Shown: positions 8,281-17,087 of the stretch, in pieces | How positions within the stretch are numbered: position 1 is the first letter of the stretch | How the letters are laid out: each line of letters starts with the position of its first letter | NCBI GenBank assembly: GCA_934351925.1 | Contig: CAKRJT010000008.1 | Span: forward strand, 1-64,000 | Reading direction: 5' to 3' | Length of the DNA: 64,000 nt | Origin: an uncultured Lachnospiraceae bacterium | GTDB lineage: Bacteria; Bacillota; Clostridia; Lachnospirales; Lachnospiraceae | Program-made: the position numbers and the translations under genes | The notes under the pieces: generated by a model | What the model was told of the DNA's origin: nothing | The model's database searches: none | Seen by the model: only the letters and a program-made list of their open reading frames with translations

Positions 8281-8382
8281 CTTCTAACTATCCCTACAGT
8301 GCTACTCTTTGTCCCTCTTACTATCCCCTACAGCGTTACTCCTCGCCCTTCTAACTATCCTCTACAGCATCACTCCTCGTCC
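8281..8382 (-). repeat. 34-bp tandem repeat (3 units) formed from the 3' end of the PL11 gene
   Basis: Three units of 34 bases lie at about 8281-8314, 8315-8348 and 8349-8382, sharing CTATCC and CTACAG. The last unit contains the end of the lyase gene. On the minus strand every unit keeps a stop at the same place after two acidic or basic codons: TGA (8370-8372), TAA (8336-8338), TAG (8302-8304). This suggests serial duplication of the gene's terminal bases. Confidence 0.75.
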
Positions 8383-10883
8383 TTCGCAAGCTGCGGAAGC
8401 ACCCACTTAAAGTCCATATCGGACGCATAATAGAAGCTTGTGTAGCAAGGCTGGTTGTAGCAGTTGTTCTGCCATGCAATTCCCGTGCGGTACATGGTGT
8501 CGTGCATGAGAGTGAACAGCTTATGGTTGGTCAGCTCGGTGTTCGTGTATATGCGGACTGCCGAGTTGTCAGCTTTTCTCAGGATAATCTCCTCCCTGAA
8601 ATCACCGAACAGGTCCGCTACGAGGCAAGGATTTCCCTTCGTTCCGTTGTTTGTGAGCGTCCCCTCCGGCTTTAACATTATTCCATGGGTATTATCATTT
8701 ATTATTCCACAGTGCTGCTCGTGAATGTAGTCTACGCCATCCGTAATCTGCGTTGACAGGTCTGCTGCATATCTTATTGACTGATTGGTTCCCAGCACCT
8801 TGTCAGGGAGCTTGTTGCCCTTGCAGTCGTACATCTCCTTTACCCACACCTGAAGTCCCCGCACATCAGGATTCACATCACCTATCATGCATCGTCCGAG
8901 ATCGCAGTCCGCGAACTCACCAAAGTAAGGCACTCCCGTCTCGGCATCGCGAAGCGCCCATCCGTAAGGAACCGACGCTGCGCCCTCGAACACGTTGAAT
9001 ATCTCAAAGCCCGGTCTGTCAGGATCAATGCATGCGACATGCATGGCATCGCCATGTCCGAACTTAGCCTCCACACCGTCAGGTCTTATTCCGCGGCTTG
9101 AGTACAGCACCGAACCGTCATGGTCAATGACTGCCGCACCATATATAATTTCCTGACAGCCGTCGCCGTCCACGTCAGCAGTCGAGAGACTGTGATTTCC
9201 CTGTCCGCAAAGACAGCCATATACAGGGTCTGTTCCATTTAAGTCATGTGCATGGCTGTCATTGAATGGATTGCTCATACGCACATAGCCGCTGTCGATA
9301 GTGAAATACTCCCTGTGTTTTCCCGTGAAGAAATCGTAAGCCGTCATGGTCATTCTCGTGTAGTATCCGCGGCAGATGATCAAGTAAGGTCTCTCGCCGT
9401 CAAGATATGCCACACCAGAGAGAAATCTGTCCACGCGGTTGCACGGCTCAATCCTCTTGAAGGCGTAGTCGCCCCACATAAGACCGTCGTCCTCCCTCGG
9501 ATATTTGAAAGGAATGGTGTCAAGCTCGCTTCCGTCGCCGCCGAACATTGTGAGGTATTCAGGTCCCTCGTAGATAAAGCCCTCGAACTTTCTGAGTTCA
9601 TTTTTCGGGCTTCTTCCCGGAGCATACACGTCCATGAAATAGTCGGCAAGCTTTCCCGCATTCTCCTCGCTGAGCGGATATTCATACTCTACAGGTATAC
9701 CAAAGCACTCCTCCAGCGTCGCCGGCCAATGACCTGCCACAACCTCCGGGTGCCTATCCCAGCCCATGAACATCTCCACTATATGCTTGTAATAATCATC
9801 TGCCGAGCACACATAGTTGTCGTTGTGGCTTACGCCCGCTTTGACATCGGCCTCAGGAAGCGTTATGTACTTCTCGGACTTTACCGAGCCGTCAGGATTG
9901 TACACCGTCATCTTCGTTCCCGGTGCACTCTTTACCGACATCTCTGCCTTTCCGTCGCCGTCAAAATCATACACGATAAACTGTGTATAGTGTGCTCCCG
10001 CACGGATATTTACACCCATGTCAAGTCTCCACAGAAGCTCCCCGCAGAGACGATAGCAGTCGATGTAACACTTTCCCGTGTACCCCTTAATTGAAACATC
10101 CTGTGAATTTGTCGGATCCCACTTTACAATGTACTCGTATTCTCCATCGCCGTCCACATCACCTACACTCATGTCGTTTACGCGGTAGGTGTACTCCTCA
10201 CCCGCAGGTGTGACACCTCCCTCAGGAATACGCATCGGTATCTCAATGTAGTTGCTGCCCGTGCTCCACGCCTTCACAGGCTTACATGGTTCACCCTCAG
10301 TTCCATTGACGAGCGGCGAAACGCTGTACTCGTCCTCCATAGTGCCTTCTTTATCTATATAATTCGTACTGTCTGTAACAACAGCGAGCTTTTTTCCATT
10401 TTTATATACAACGTAGTCTGTTCCTGTCATTCCCGTCTTGGAGTAGCCGCTCACCTCGTCGAGCATCATTCTCCACGCTAGGAAAATCCCGTCCGCCGCC
10501 TTCACTGCTATAAGCCCTCTGTTCAGCTTCTCAAGCTGCGGCTTCAGAACTCTATTCAGCGGTGTGCGAAGAAGCTCAGACCTTTCAACTGTGCTGTCCG
10601 TCACAGCCTCAACATATATAAAATGCGGAACATGTGTTGATTTTTCAAGGCGGTAATTGCAGTTACTCTGTTCGGACATGAGCTTGTACTGCATTGTCTT
10701 GGTATTCTTGTCGGCCCAGTATATTCTATAGAGCTTCGCACCTGCAACAGCACTCCACGCTATATCGGCTCCATTGTCATCTATCCCTGTCAAATTAAGT
10801 GTAAATCCCATATTCATCTCCATTCCGCAGACGCTCACCGCGCCGGCACAAATTCCATTATTAAAAAACAAGAGGACTGCCAA
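8370..10883 (-). CDS. Rhamnogalacturonan lyase, polysaccharide lyase family 11
   Basis: An 837-residue PL11 enzyme (YesW/YesX type), which cuts the rhamnose-galacturonic acid backbone of rhamnogalacturonan-I by beta-elimination. After an N-terminal beta-sandwich region it shows the repeated calcium-binding loops of the beta-propeller: 'VGDVDGDGEYEYIVKWDPTNSQD', 'YDFDGDGKAEMSVKSAPGT', 'TADVDGDGCQEIIYGA'. PL11 proteins are often near 600 residues; the excess here is at the N-terminus and in inserts. The start is uncertain: the marked codon is TTG, and the in-frame sequence upstream (RWRRGAVVLAVLLFF) looks like a signal peptide with no ATG, next to a run of six G. Export is therefore likely. It follows the importer genes and is last in their operon. 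Confidence 0.9.
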   Translation of the reverse strand: MAVLLFFNNGICAGAVSVCGMEMNMGFTLNLTGIDDNGADIAWSAVAGAKLYRIYWADKNTKTMQYKLMSEQSNCNYRLEKSTHVPHFIYVEAVTDSTVERSELLRTPLNRVLKPQLEKLNRGLIAVKAADGIFLAWRMMLDEVSGYSKTGMTGTDYVVYKNGKKLAVVTDSTNYIDKEGTMEDEYSVSPLVNGTEGEPCKPVKAWSTGSNYIEIPMRIPEGGVTPAGEEYTYRVNDMSVGDVDGDGEYEYIVKWDPTNSQDVSIKGYTGKCYIDCYRLCGELLWRLDMGVNIRAGAHYTQFIVYDFDGDGKAEMSVKSAPGTKMTVYNPDGSVKSEKYITLPEADVKAGVSHNDNYVCSADDYYKHIVEMFMGWDRHPEVVAGHWPATLEECFGIPVEYEYPLSEENAGKLADYFMDVYAPGRSPKNELRKFEGFIYEGPEYLTMFGGDGSELDTIPFKYPREDDGLMWGDYAFKRIEPCNRVDRFLSGVAYLDGERPYLIICRGYYTRMTMTAYDFFTGKHREYFTIDSGYVRMSNPFNDSHAHDLNGTDPVYGCLCGQGNHSLSTADVDGDGCQEIIYGAAVIDHDGSVLYSSRGIRPDGVEAKFGHGDAMHVACIDPDRPGFEIFNVFEGAASVPYGWALRDAETGVPYFGEFADCDLGRCMIGDVNPDVRGLQVWVKEMYDCKGNKLPDKVLGTNQSIRYAADLSTQITDGVDYIHEQHCGIINDNTHGIMLKPEGTLTNNGTKGNPCLVADLFGDFREEIILRKADNSAVRIYTNTELTNHKLFTLMHDTMYRTGIAWQNNCYNQPCYTSFYYASDMDFKWVLPQLAKDEE

Positions 10884-10905
10884 AACGACAGCCCCCCGCC
10901 TCCAC

Positions 10906-10924
10906 CTGCCGCACCCTGCGGCAG
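10906..10924 (-). promoter_or_regulatory. Intercistronic hairpin between binding-protein and lyase genes
   Basis: A perfect 8-bp stem (10906-10913 CTGCCGCA, 10917-10924 TGCGGCAG) with a three-base loop lies between the binding-protein stop and the lyase start. There is no T-run, so mRNA stabilisation of the upstream cistron is more likely than termination. Confidence 0.6.
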
Positions 10925-10945
10925 AAGGTATAATATTGTCAGTGA

Positions 10946-12481
10946 TTACTTAACGTACTGAGCGTTTACCTCAGCGATAACATCATTACCACCCTGTGTA
11001 TACCAGGAAGCAATCTGCTCATTTAACTGATCCTTTGTAATCTCACCACAGATGTACTGTGTTCTTGCAACCTTGATGATATCATCAAGTGTTGAACCCA
11101 TGAGTGAGTATGTTGAAGAGTTGTTTAAGTATCCAAGTGCAGGATTTACTACTGCATAAGGAATATTTGAAGCATAAACCTCGTTCTGCTTGATTACTCT
11201 CTCAGACTGCTCAACCGTAGGAGATGTAGCTGATAAATTAGGAATATATGCTACTGTCTGGTTAAGTGCGGCATAAGCCTTAGAAGCTACAGCATCATCC
11301 TTATCATCATCAATTAAGTAGCCGTTCTCGTCTAAGTGCCAGTGAATACCCTCAAGACCATAGCTTGAAAGTGTAATCATCTCATCATCGCACATCTTAT
11401 CGAGGAAGTGGAGACAAGCCTCAATCTTCTCCTCTGTGTCACATGTTGAAGCAGAGAGAACGAATAATCCGTTATAACCTGATGTAGCAAGTGTGTGGTC
11501 ATTGATTGTACCTACAAGTGTCATTGCAGCAGTCTCGTCAGGATTTGTAACTGACTTAACATCATTGTTTACGAAGTAATCCCAGATTCTTCTTGAACCG
11601 TCAAGAACGTCACAGAATGCTCCGGCAACGCCGTTCTTAACATCCTGATTCCATGTATCAGTACCACGAACTGCCCAGTCATTGGCGATGAGACCCTCAT
11701 CGTATAACTTCTTGAACCAGTCAAGAGCTTCGAAATACTCAGGCTGCTCAAATACTGGTCTTAACTCGCCCTGTGAATTCTTATACCAGCCGTTGCCTAC
11801 GCCGAACCATGTCTGCATTACATCAAATGGACCTGTATATGAGCAGAGCTCAAGTGCATATGTATCATCCTTGCCGTTTCCGTCCGGATCACCGTATGTG
11901 AACTTGTAGAACAGATCATATACATCATCAACTGTCTTAGGCTCCTCTGTGATACCTACAGCCTCAGCCCAGTCTGTTCTGTATCCGAGACCGTTACGTC
12001 CGAGTGTTCTTGCACGATATACACCGATTAACTGTCCGTTAACCGTACATGTATCGTTTACGGCCTTGATTGACTGTGAAAGGTTAGGATACTTCTCTGA
12101 GTCGTAGATGTACTTGCTTAAATCTACGAATGCACCCTGCTCAGCAGCGGATACGATAGCACCGTCGATGCTTCCGATAGCCATAATCATAGGCATTGTT
12201 GAAGGATTGGCAAGTGCGAGTGATACCTTCTCTGAGAGAACATCATTTGCAACCCATGTAAACTCTACATGTGTGTTTGTATAATCCTCCATCTTTGCAA
12301 CAACCTCATCAGCATGATCACCTGAAAGCGGGCTGCCCTCGAAATCGATGGTCTGGAATGTGATTGTAGGTCTTCCTTTTTCGTCTGTCTTGGCATTATT
12401 CTGCTTGTTGCATCCAACACTGCCAAGTACCATGGCAGATGAGAGAACTAAAGCAGTAGCCTTCATTGCTTTACGATTCAT
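10946..12481 (-). CDS. Extracellular sugar-binding lipoprotein (LplA-like, CUT1)
   Basis: A 511-residue solute-binding lipoprotein. The N-terminus has a Lys/Arg start, a hydrophobic stretch and Cys 24 in 'GSVGCNKQ', a slightly atypical lipobox. The body reads like the large LplA/YtcQ group of oligosaccharide-binding proteins, with 'GYRTDWAEAVGITEEPKTVDDVYDLFYKF' typical of that group. It would capture oligosaccharides outside the membrane and hand them to the two permeases encoded just upstream. The adjacent PL11 lyase suggests rhamnogalacturonan oligomers as ligand (inference). The start has a GGAGG site. Confidence 0.9.
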   Translation of the reverse strand: MNRKAMKATALVLSSAMVLGSVGCNKQNNAKTDEKGRPTITFQTIDFEGSPLSGDHADEVVAKMEDYTNTHVEFTWVANDVLSEKVSLALANPSTMPMIMAIGSIDGAIVSAAEQGAFVDLSKYIYDSEKYPNLSQSIKAVNDTCTVNGQLIGVYRARTLGRNGLGYRTDWAEAVGITEEPKTVDDVYDLFYKFTYGDPDGNGKDDTYALELCSYTGPFDVMQTWFGVGNGWYKNSQGELRPVFEQPEYFEALDWFKKLYDEGLIANDWAVRGTDTWNQDVKNGVAGAFCDVLDGSRRIWDYFVNNDVKSVTNPDETAAMTLVGTINDHTLATSGYNGLFVLSASTCDTEEKIEACLHFLDKMCDDEMITLSSYGLEGIHWHLDENGYLIDDDKDDAVASKAYAALNQTVAYIPNLSATSPTVEQSERVIKQNEVYASNIPYAVVNPALGYLNNSSTYSLMGSTLDDIIKVARTQYICGEITKDQLNEQIASWYTQGGNDVIAEVNAQYVK

Positions 12482-12542
12482 AGTTTTTGTTCCTCCTCTT
12501 TTTTCTAAAAAGATAAATGATAAATGATTTATAGTATCAAGA

Positions 12543-13469
12543 TCAGCCCTTTACAGCGCCGACCATAACACCCTTTGCAAAATATTTCTGTACAAAAGGA
12601 TATACAACAAGAATCGGGATGGTTGCGAACATTGTCGCTGCCATCTTAACAGCCTTGTCAGGAGGTGTACCCTGTGCCTCATAGTCGAACTGTGAAGTAT
12701 CGATACCACCTGCGAGAAGTACGATTCTTCTGAGTACTATCTGAACAACCTCTTTTGAGGAGTCCTTTAAGTAAATCATCGCACTGAAGTAATCATTCCA
12801 ATGTCCTACTGCGTAGAACAGTGAGATTGATGCTATAACAGGCTTGGAGAGCGGAAGCACTATCTGTCCGAATATTCTGATATCGCTGCAGCCGTCAACT
12901 CTCGCTGCTTCCTCAAGCTCTGCCGGTAAATCCTGGAAGAAGTTCTTTACAATAATCATGTTGAACGGATTGATTGCACCCATGAGTATAAGTACCCAGA
13001 AGGTATTGTAAAGATGAAGTGTCTGCATCCAGATGAAGGTAGGTATCATGCCGCCGCCAAAAAGCATTGTCACGATAACCATGTTGAGAAGTCCGTTACG
13101 GCCTCTCAGATAGCTCTTAGAGAGCGGATACGCAAATGTCGTTGTAAATAACATATTTACAAATGTACCGACTATTGTGACGAAGAGGGAGTTCTTAAGA
13201 CCTCTGAAAACCTCACCCGTCTTAGCTATGTAGTAGTACGCATTGAATGAAATCTCATGCGGGATAATGAAGAAAGCTCGCTCTGTGAGCTCCTTCTCTG
13301 TCGCAAATGAACCTGCTATTACATATAAGAATGGAAGCAGTGTTGAAATTCCGATTAAGCCCACAATGACGTATATAAGTACATCGAGAATCTTGTCGCC
13401 GACGCTCTTTTTTATCTTGTTCTGTCTGGCTGTATGATATACAACCTTATCTTCTTTCGCCTTAGCCAT
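12543..13469 (-). CDS. Carbohydrate ABC permease (LplC/YtcP-like)
   Basis: A 308-residue inner-membrane permease of the CUT1 family with about six transmembrane segments. The EAA loop that contacts the ATPase is visible as 'EEAARVDGCSDIRIFGQIVLPLSKP'. The C-terminus 'YFAKGVMVGAVKG' is the standard ending of this subunit type. It pairs with the LplB-like permease 17 bases upstream. No ATP-binding subunit is encoded nearby, so a shared MsmX/MsmK-type ATPase elsewhere is expected. Confidence 0.92.
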   Translation of the reverse strand: MAKAKEDKVVYHTARQNKIKKSVGDKILDVLIYVIVGLIGISTLLPFLYVIAGSFATEKELTERAFFIIPHEISFNAYYYIAKTGEVFRGLKNSLFVTIVGTFVNMLFTTTFAYPLSKSYLRGRNGLLNMVIVTMLFGGGMIPTFIWMQTLHLYNTFWVLILMGAINPFNMIIVKNFFQDLPAELEEAARVDGCSDIRIFGQIVLPLSKPVIASISLFYAVGHWNDYFSAMIYLKDSSKEVVQIVLRRIVLLAGGIDTSQFDYEAQGTPPDKAVKMAATMFATIPILVVYPFVQKYFAKGVMVGAVKG

Positions 13470-13486
13470 ATCGAAGCTGCTCCTTT

Positions 13487-14446
13487 CTAATATATTCCTC
13501 GCTCGCCGAACTTCTTTGCAAGCCAGTTAGCAGATAATACAAGTACCATACTTACAACCGATTTGAAGAGACCTGCCGCAGTCGACAGTGAATACTGGGC
13601 GCCTCTGATACCCTTCATGTATACATATGTATCAAAAACCTCGGCTGCCTTTACGTTCAAATCATTTCTCATAAGGAATATCTGCTCATATCCTGTGTTG
13701 AGAAGTCCGCCGACTCTCAGGATAAGCATCATTATTACCGTTCCCTTTATAGATGGAAGTGTTATGTGCCACATAAGTCTCCAACGACCTGCACCGTCAA
13801 TTCTCGCTGCCTCATAGAGCTGCATGTCAACGCCTGCAAGAGCTGCAAGGAAGATAATCGTGCCGTAACCTGTCTCCTTCCATATTGACTGTCCTACTAT
13901 AAGACCCTTGAAGTACTTCGCCTTACCGAGGAAATTAACCGGGCTTCCCGTGAGCTTGGTGATAAGCACATTCACAATACCATCGTTTACATTTAAAAGC
14001 TGGTAGGTGATACTTGCCACGATAACCCATGAAATAAAGTGCGGTACATATATGAAGGTCTGTACCACTCTCTTGTAACCTGAATGTCTTATCTCATTTA
14101 AGAAGAGCGATAAGATAATCGGTGCCGGGAAGTATAGCACAAGGCTTAAAAGTGAAATTCCAAGTGTATTCTCCAGAAGCATCATGAAATCTGCTCCTCT
14201 GAAGAAATTCTTAAAATTCTGCAAGCCTACGAACTGGCTTCCGAAAATGCCTTTAAAAGGGCTGTAGTTCTGAAAGGCAATTATTATGCCCGCCATAGGT
14301 ATGTAGCGGAAAATAATGAAGTATAAAAGTCCCGGTAAAAGCATCAGGTATAATCCCTTGTGATGTAACACGAACTTCCAGAACGGAAGTTTCTTATCCA
14401 TCACTACTGCACAGCCGGAGGACTTTCTTTTAGCTGTCTTTGCCAT
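13487..14446 (-). CDS. Carbohydrate ABC permease (LplB-like)
   Basis: A 319-residue CUT1 permease, partner of the LplC-like subunit. After a short cytoplasmic N-terminus, 'YLMLLPGLLYFIIFRYIPMAGIIIAFQNY' opens the first membrane segment in the way typical of LplB/YteP. The EAA loop reads 'YEAARIDGAGRWRLMWHITLPSI'. It is the first gene of the importer-lyase operon, has a strong GGAGG site, and lies downstream of a cre site in the 290-base gap after the AraC regulator gene. Confidence 0.92.
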   Translation of the reverse strand: MAKTAKRKSSGCAVVMDKKLPFWKFVLHHKGLYLMLLPGLLYFIIFRYIPMAGIIIAFQNYSPFKGIFGSQFVGLQNFKNFFRGADFMMLLENTLGISLLSLVLYFPAPIILSLFLNEIRHSGYKRVVQTFIYVPHFISWVIVASITYQLLNVNDGIVNVLITKLTGSPVNFLGKAKYFKGLIVGQSIWKETGYGTIIFLAALAGVDMQLYEAARIDGAGRWRLMWHITLPSIKGTVIMMLILRVGGLLNTGYEQIFLMRNDLNVKAAEVFDTYVYMKGIRGAQYSLSTAAGLFKSVVSMVLVLSANWLAKKFGERGIY

Positions 14447-14590
14447 TTTTCCTCCTTCTTTCTCATATAATGAAATTTTGTTTTTACTGCGGTTACGTCA
14501 AGCACCGCATCTAGGTAGATATTACCCCCATTTGTGAGTTACATCAATAATCATAATCTCACTTTTTATGCAACACTGCCAATTATTACA

Positions 14591-14605
14591 TTGTAAACGC
14601 TTACA
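14591..14605. promoter_or_regulatory. cre site (CcpA operator)
   Basis: TTGTAAACGCTTACA fits the low-GC Gram-positive cre consensus WTGNAANCGNWNNCW at every fixed position. It lies about 145 bases before the lplB-like start. Catabolite control of the pectin operon is inferred. A clear -35/-10 pair in this gap could not be settled. Confidence 0.75.
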
Positions 14606-14633
14606 TTTTATGCATATTGTATATGTAAAATCC

Positions 14634-14690
14634 AAAAATAATCATTCTATAAACTTGATTTTTATCAGGTTTTAAAGAATGATTATTTTT
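14634..14690 (-). terminator. Intrinsic terminator of the AraC regulator gene
   Basis: A perfect 15-bp stem (14634-14648 / 14676-14690) with a second small hairpin inside. On the minus strand the distal arm ends in TTTTT. It isolates the regulator transcript from the importer operon. Confidence 0.75.
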
Positions 14691-14736
14691 TTCTTACAAA
14701 TATTTTATATTTGTTTTCGTTGATTTTATTTGTTTT

Positions 14737-17082
14737 TTATTTTCTTTTGAATTCCTGTCTGTATTTGCCCGGTGTCAGCCCCGTCATCTTGCTAAAGAAA
14801 CGAATAAAATTCTGCGCGTTCGTGTACTTGAGCTGCTCGGCTATCGCTGCAACACTCATATCTGTCTGCGTCAGAAGTTCCTTTGCCCGTTCTATCCTGT
14901 ACTGCGCTATGTACTCGGTGAAGGTAAGTCCCTGCTCCGTCTTTATAATCTTCCACAGATAATTCGGGTGATAGTCGAGAAGCTCTGCACACTCCGTCAG
15001 CGTCACATCACCGTCTCTGTCCCTCACTACCTGCTTAATCCTCTCCATTATCTCAGTAGAACGTTTTCCCTGTACCTCGTCAATCATCAGTATAACCGGC
15101 TCCAGCACATCGTCCCTGAGATACTTTTTAAGTCTTGCCGCATCGAATATACGGCTCGCCCTTGAGAAGATGTCAGAATCCTTGATATTCTGCCCTGCCT
15201 CGACACCAAGCTCTGACGGAACCATGATTATCGTCATAATCATTCTGTAGACATACACATAATTGTCACTTCCCGCACCGCTTGAGAACATTTCATCGAC
15301 AAATTCATCTGTAAGAGCCACTGCCGTCTCCATATCACATTTCTCGACAGCCTCCTTTATCCTCTTTTCAAGAATCGTGTCATAATTGTAAACCGACTTC
15401 TCCTTCTTCTCCACGGCTGTGTAAAATACCAGGCCTTCTCCAGCTTCAGGCAATGAGGCTATTGCCTTTCCTGCTTCCTTGTACGCCGCCCGCAGATCAA
15501 TGAGCTGCTCCCTCACAGCACTCACTCCCATGACCAGCTCAAGCCGCAGCCCTTCATCAACAAGCTTGGCATTGATAAGATTGTAAAGCCTCTCCATCTT
15601 CATTCCAAGCATCACCTCGCCGTCCGCGCCGGCAGTGAACACAAGAACGTCAGAATGTATAACCGGCGGAAGATAAAACAGTGAAACTATCTCCTCAGAA
15701 AGTCTGTCGACAATTTCCTTCATCGCGGCATTGTCGACAGCCTCATGCGTGTCAGTATTCCTTATAATTCCTACACCCGCCATGTAATAGCTCTTTTGCC
15801 CGAAATCCAACTGACCAAGGTTCCTGTTTAGTTCCTCGGCTGACAGCTCGCCCTTTACAAGTGCCAAGGTCGTCATCGAAAACAGCTTACCCTTGTGTGC
15901 CATTGAAGTCTCCTCAGCCTGCTCCTTGTTGTTCACAAGGATATTCACCTGTCTGGCAATGCTCTCAAACTCATTTCTTCTGTGAACCGCCGGATTTTTG
16001 TCGTTTCCTCCGGCACCGTCCGTCCCACCGGTCTGCAAGGCATCCTTGTTGTCCCTGTCATCGACCACTCCTGCAAGGCTTCCTACCTCCCTGCTGAGCG
16101 CTGCAATAGGCTGGTACAGTTTTCTCGACGACCATAGCACGGCTGCAAATGTCACCGCTGCAAGAAGCAGAATAACCAGTGTCCCGCGCCATATGCTGTC
16201 AACATCGCCCCATGCACTGCCTACATCTCCTGCAACATAATAGCTCATCCCCATAACCTTTGAGGTCTTTTTTACGACAATGTACGACTTACCTCCCGAC
16301 AGCTTTATCTTAGCGCCGTCCGGCTGTTCTAAAAGCCTGTATGCAAGCTCACTGTTGGTTGCGTACACAATATCCCCTTCATCCGTCAGAATAGCTCCAT
16401 CGTAATTCGACAGATTATTTGCAACCTTCTTTATAAGTGCATTGTAATCAATCTTGGCTATCACCATGGCATTCGAATAGCTTCCTATAGTAGGAAGCCT
16501 CAGTACAAGGCACAACCCATCATGGTCTACATGTTCCCTCTGGTACATCGCATTGGTATTGGGCGCTGAAAATATCCAGAAATACGGATTGAAATTCTCC
16601 TTATTACGCCTGTAAAGCGCTTCCACTTCATCCTTGTTGTCGAGTCGTCTGTAGCTGTGCATTCCGCGTGTACTAAAAACGCTCTGTGTCTTGAAGTTTA
16701 TTATTGTGTATCCACTAACATAGTCAGGGAACACCGAATTGCCATTTAAAACCTCCGCCACATCCACAAGCCTGGAATAATCGGAGTACTGTGCCTTATC
16801 CTCGATAAACCACTTAACCCTGTCATCGCCTGCTGCCCCCAGATAATAGCCCTGAAGCTGTGTGAGCAGCTCATCTAAATTGACCTGGAGCTGCGTGACC
16901 TCCGCCTGTGCGGAAAGTTCAAATTTCTCATAACTCTTTGACATATATATGTAGGTTGCAAACGCACTCAGAAGAATTACAGGAAAAAAAGTAAGACCAA
17001 ACTGGTAGAGAAATATCTTCATCTCGTACCAGCTCAGTCTGTATTTACGTTTTAATTTATCCCTTATCACAGATAAATGCAA
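14737..17082 (-). CDS. Membrane-anchored AraC-family regulator
   Basis: A 781-residue transmembrane transcription regulator. One membrane segment near residues 25-47 and a second near 300-322 flank an extracellular Cache-like sensor region. A cytoplasmic middle part follows, and the C-terminal 100 residues hold two AraC helix-turn-helix units ('LTECAELLDYHPNYLWKII', 'MSVAAIAEQLKYTNAQNFIR', then 'GLTPGKYR'). Such proteins typically sit next to LplABC-type importers and activate them in response to the sugar. Translation starts at TTG: the Shine-Dalgarno AGGAGG is formed by the last two Arg codons of folA, so the genes are coupled. It reads toward the importer operon but ends in its own terminator. 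Confidence 0.9.
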   Translation of the reverse strand: MHLSVIRDKLKRKYRLSWYEMKIFLYQFGLTFFPVILLSAFATYIYMSKSYEKFELSAQAEVTQLQVNLDELLTQLQGYYLGAAGDDRVKWFIEDKAQYSDYSRLVDVAEVLNGNSVFPDYVSGYTIINFKTQSVFSTRGMHSYRRLDNKDEVEALYRRNKENFNPYFWIFSAPNTNAMYQREHVDHDGLCLVLRLPTIGSYSNAMVIAKIDYNALIKKVANNLSNYDGAILTDEGDIVYATNSELAYRLLEQPDGAKIKLSGGKSYIVVKKTSKVMGMSYYVAGDVGSAWGDVDSIWRGTLVILLLAAVTFAAVLWSSRKLYQPIAALSREVGSLAGVVDDRDNKDALQTGGTDGAGGNDKNPAVHRRNEFESIARQVNILVNNKEQAEETSMAHKGKLFSMTTLALVKGELSAEELNRNLGQLDFGQKSYYMAGVGIIRNTDTHEAVDNAAMKEIVDRLSEEIVSLFYLPPVIHSDVLVFTAGADGEVMLGMKMERLYNLINAKLVDEGLRLELVMGVSAVREQLIDLRAAYKEAGKAIASLPEAGEGLVFYTAVEKKEKSVYNYDTILEKRIKEAVEKCDMETAVALTDEFVDEMFSSGAGSDNYVYVYRMIMTIIMVPSELGVEAGQNIKDSDIFSRASRIFDAARLKKYLRDDVLEPVILMIDEVQGKRSTEIMERIKQVVRDRDGDVTLTECAELLDYHPNYLWKIIKTEQGLTFTEYIAQYRIERAKELLTQTDMSVAAIAEQLKYTNAQNFIRFFSKMTGLTPGKYRQEFKRK

Positions 17083-17087
17083 AGAAC

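Noticed and set aside
9246..10094. 282-codon plus-strand frame inside the lyase gene
   Set aside because: It is antisense to the PL11 gene, has no ribosome site and its product (His/Arg/Val-rich) looks like a reverse-frame translation.
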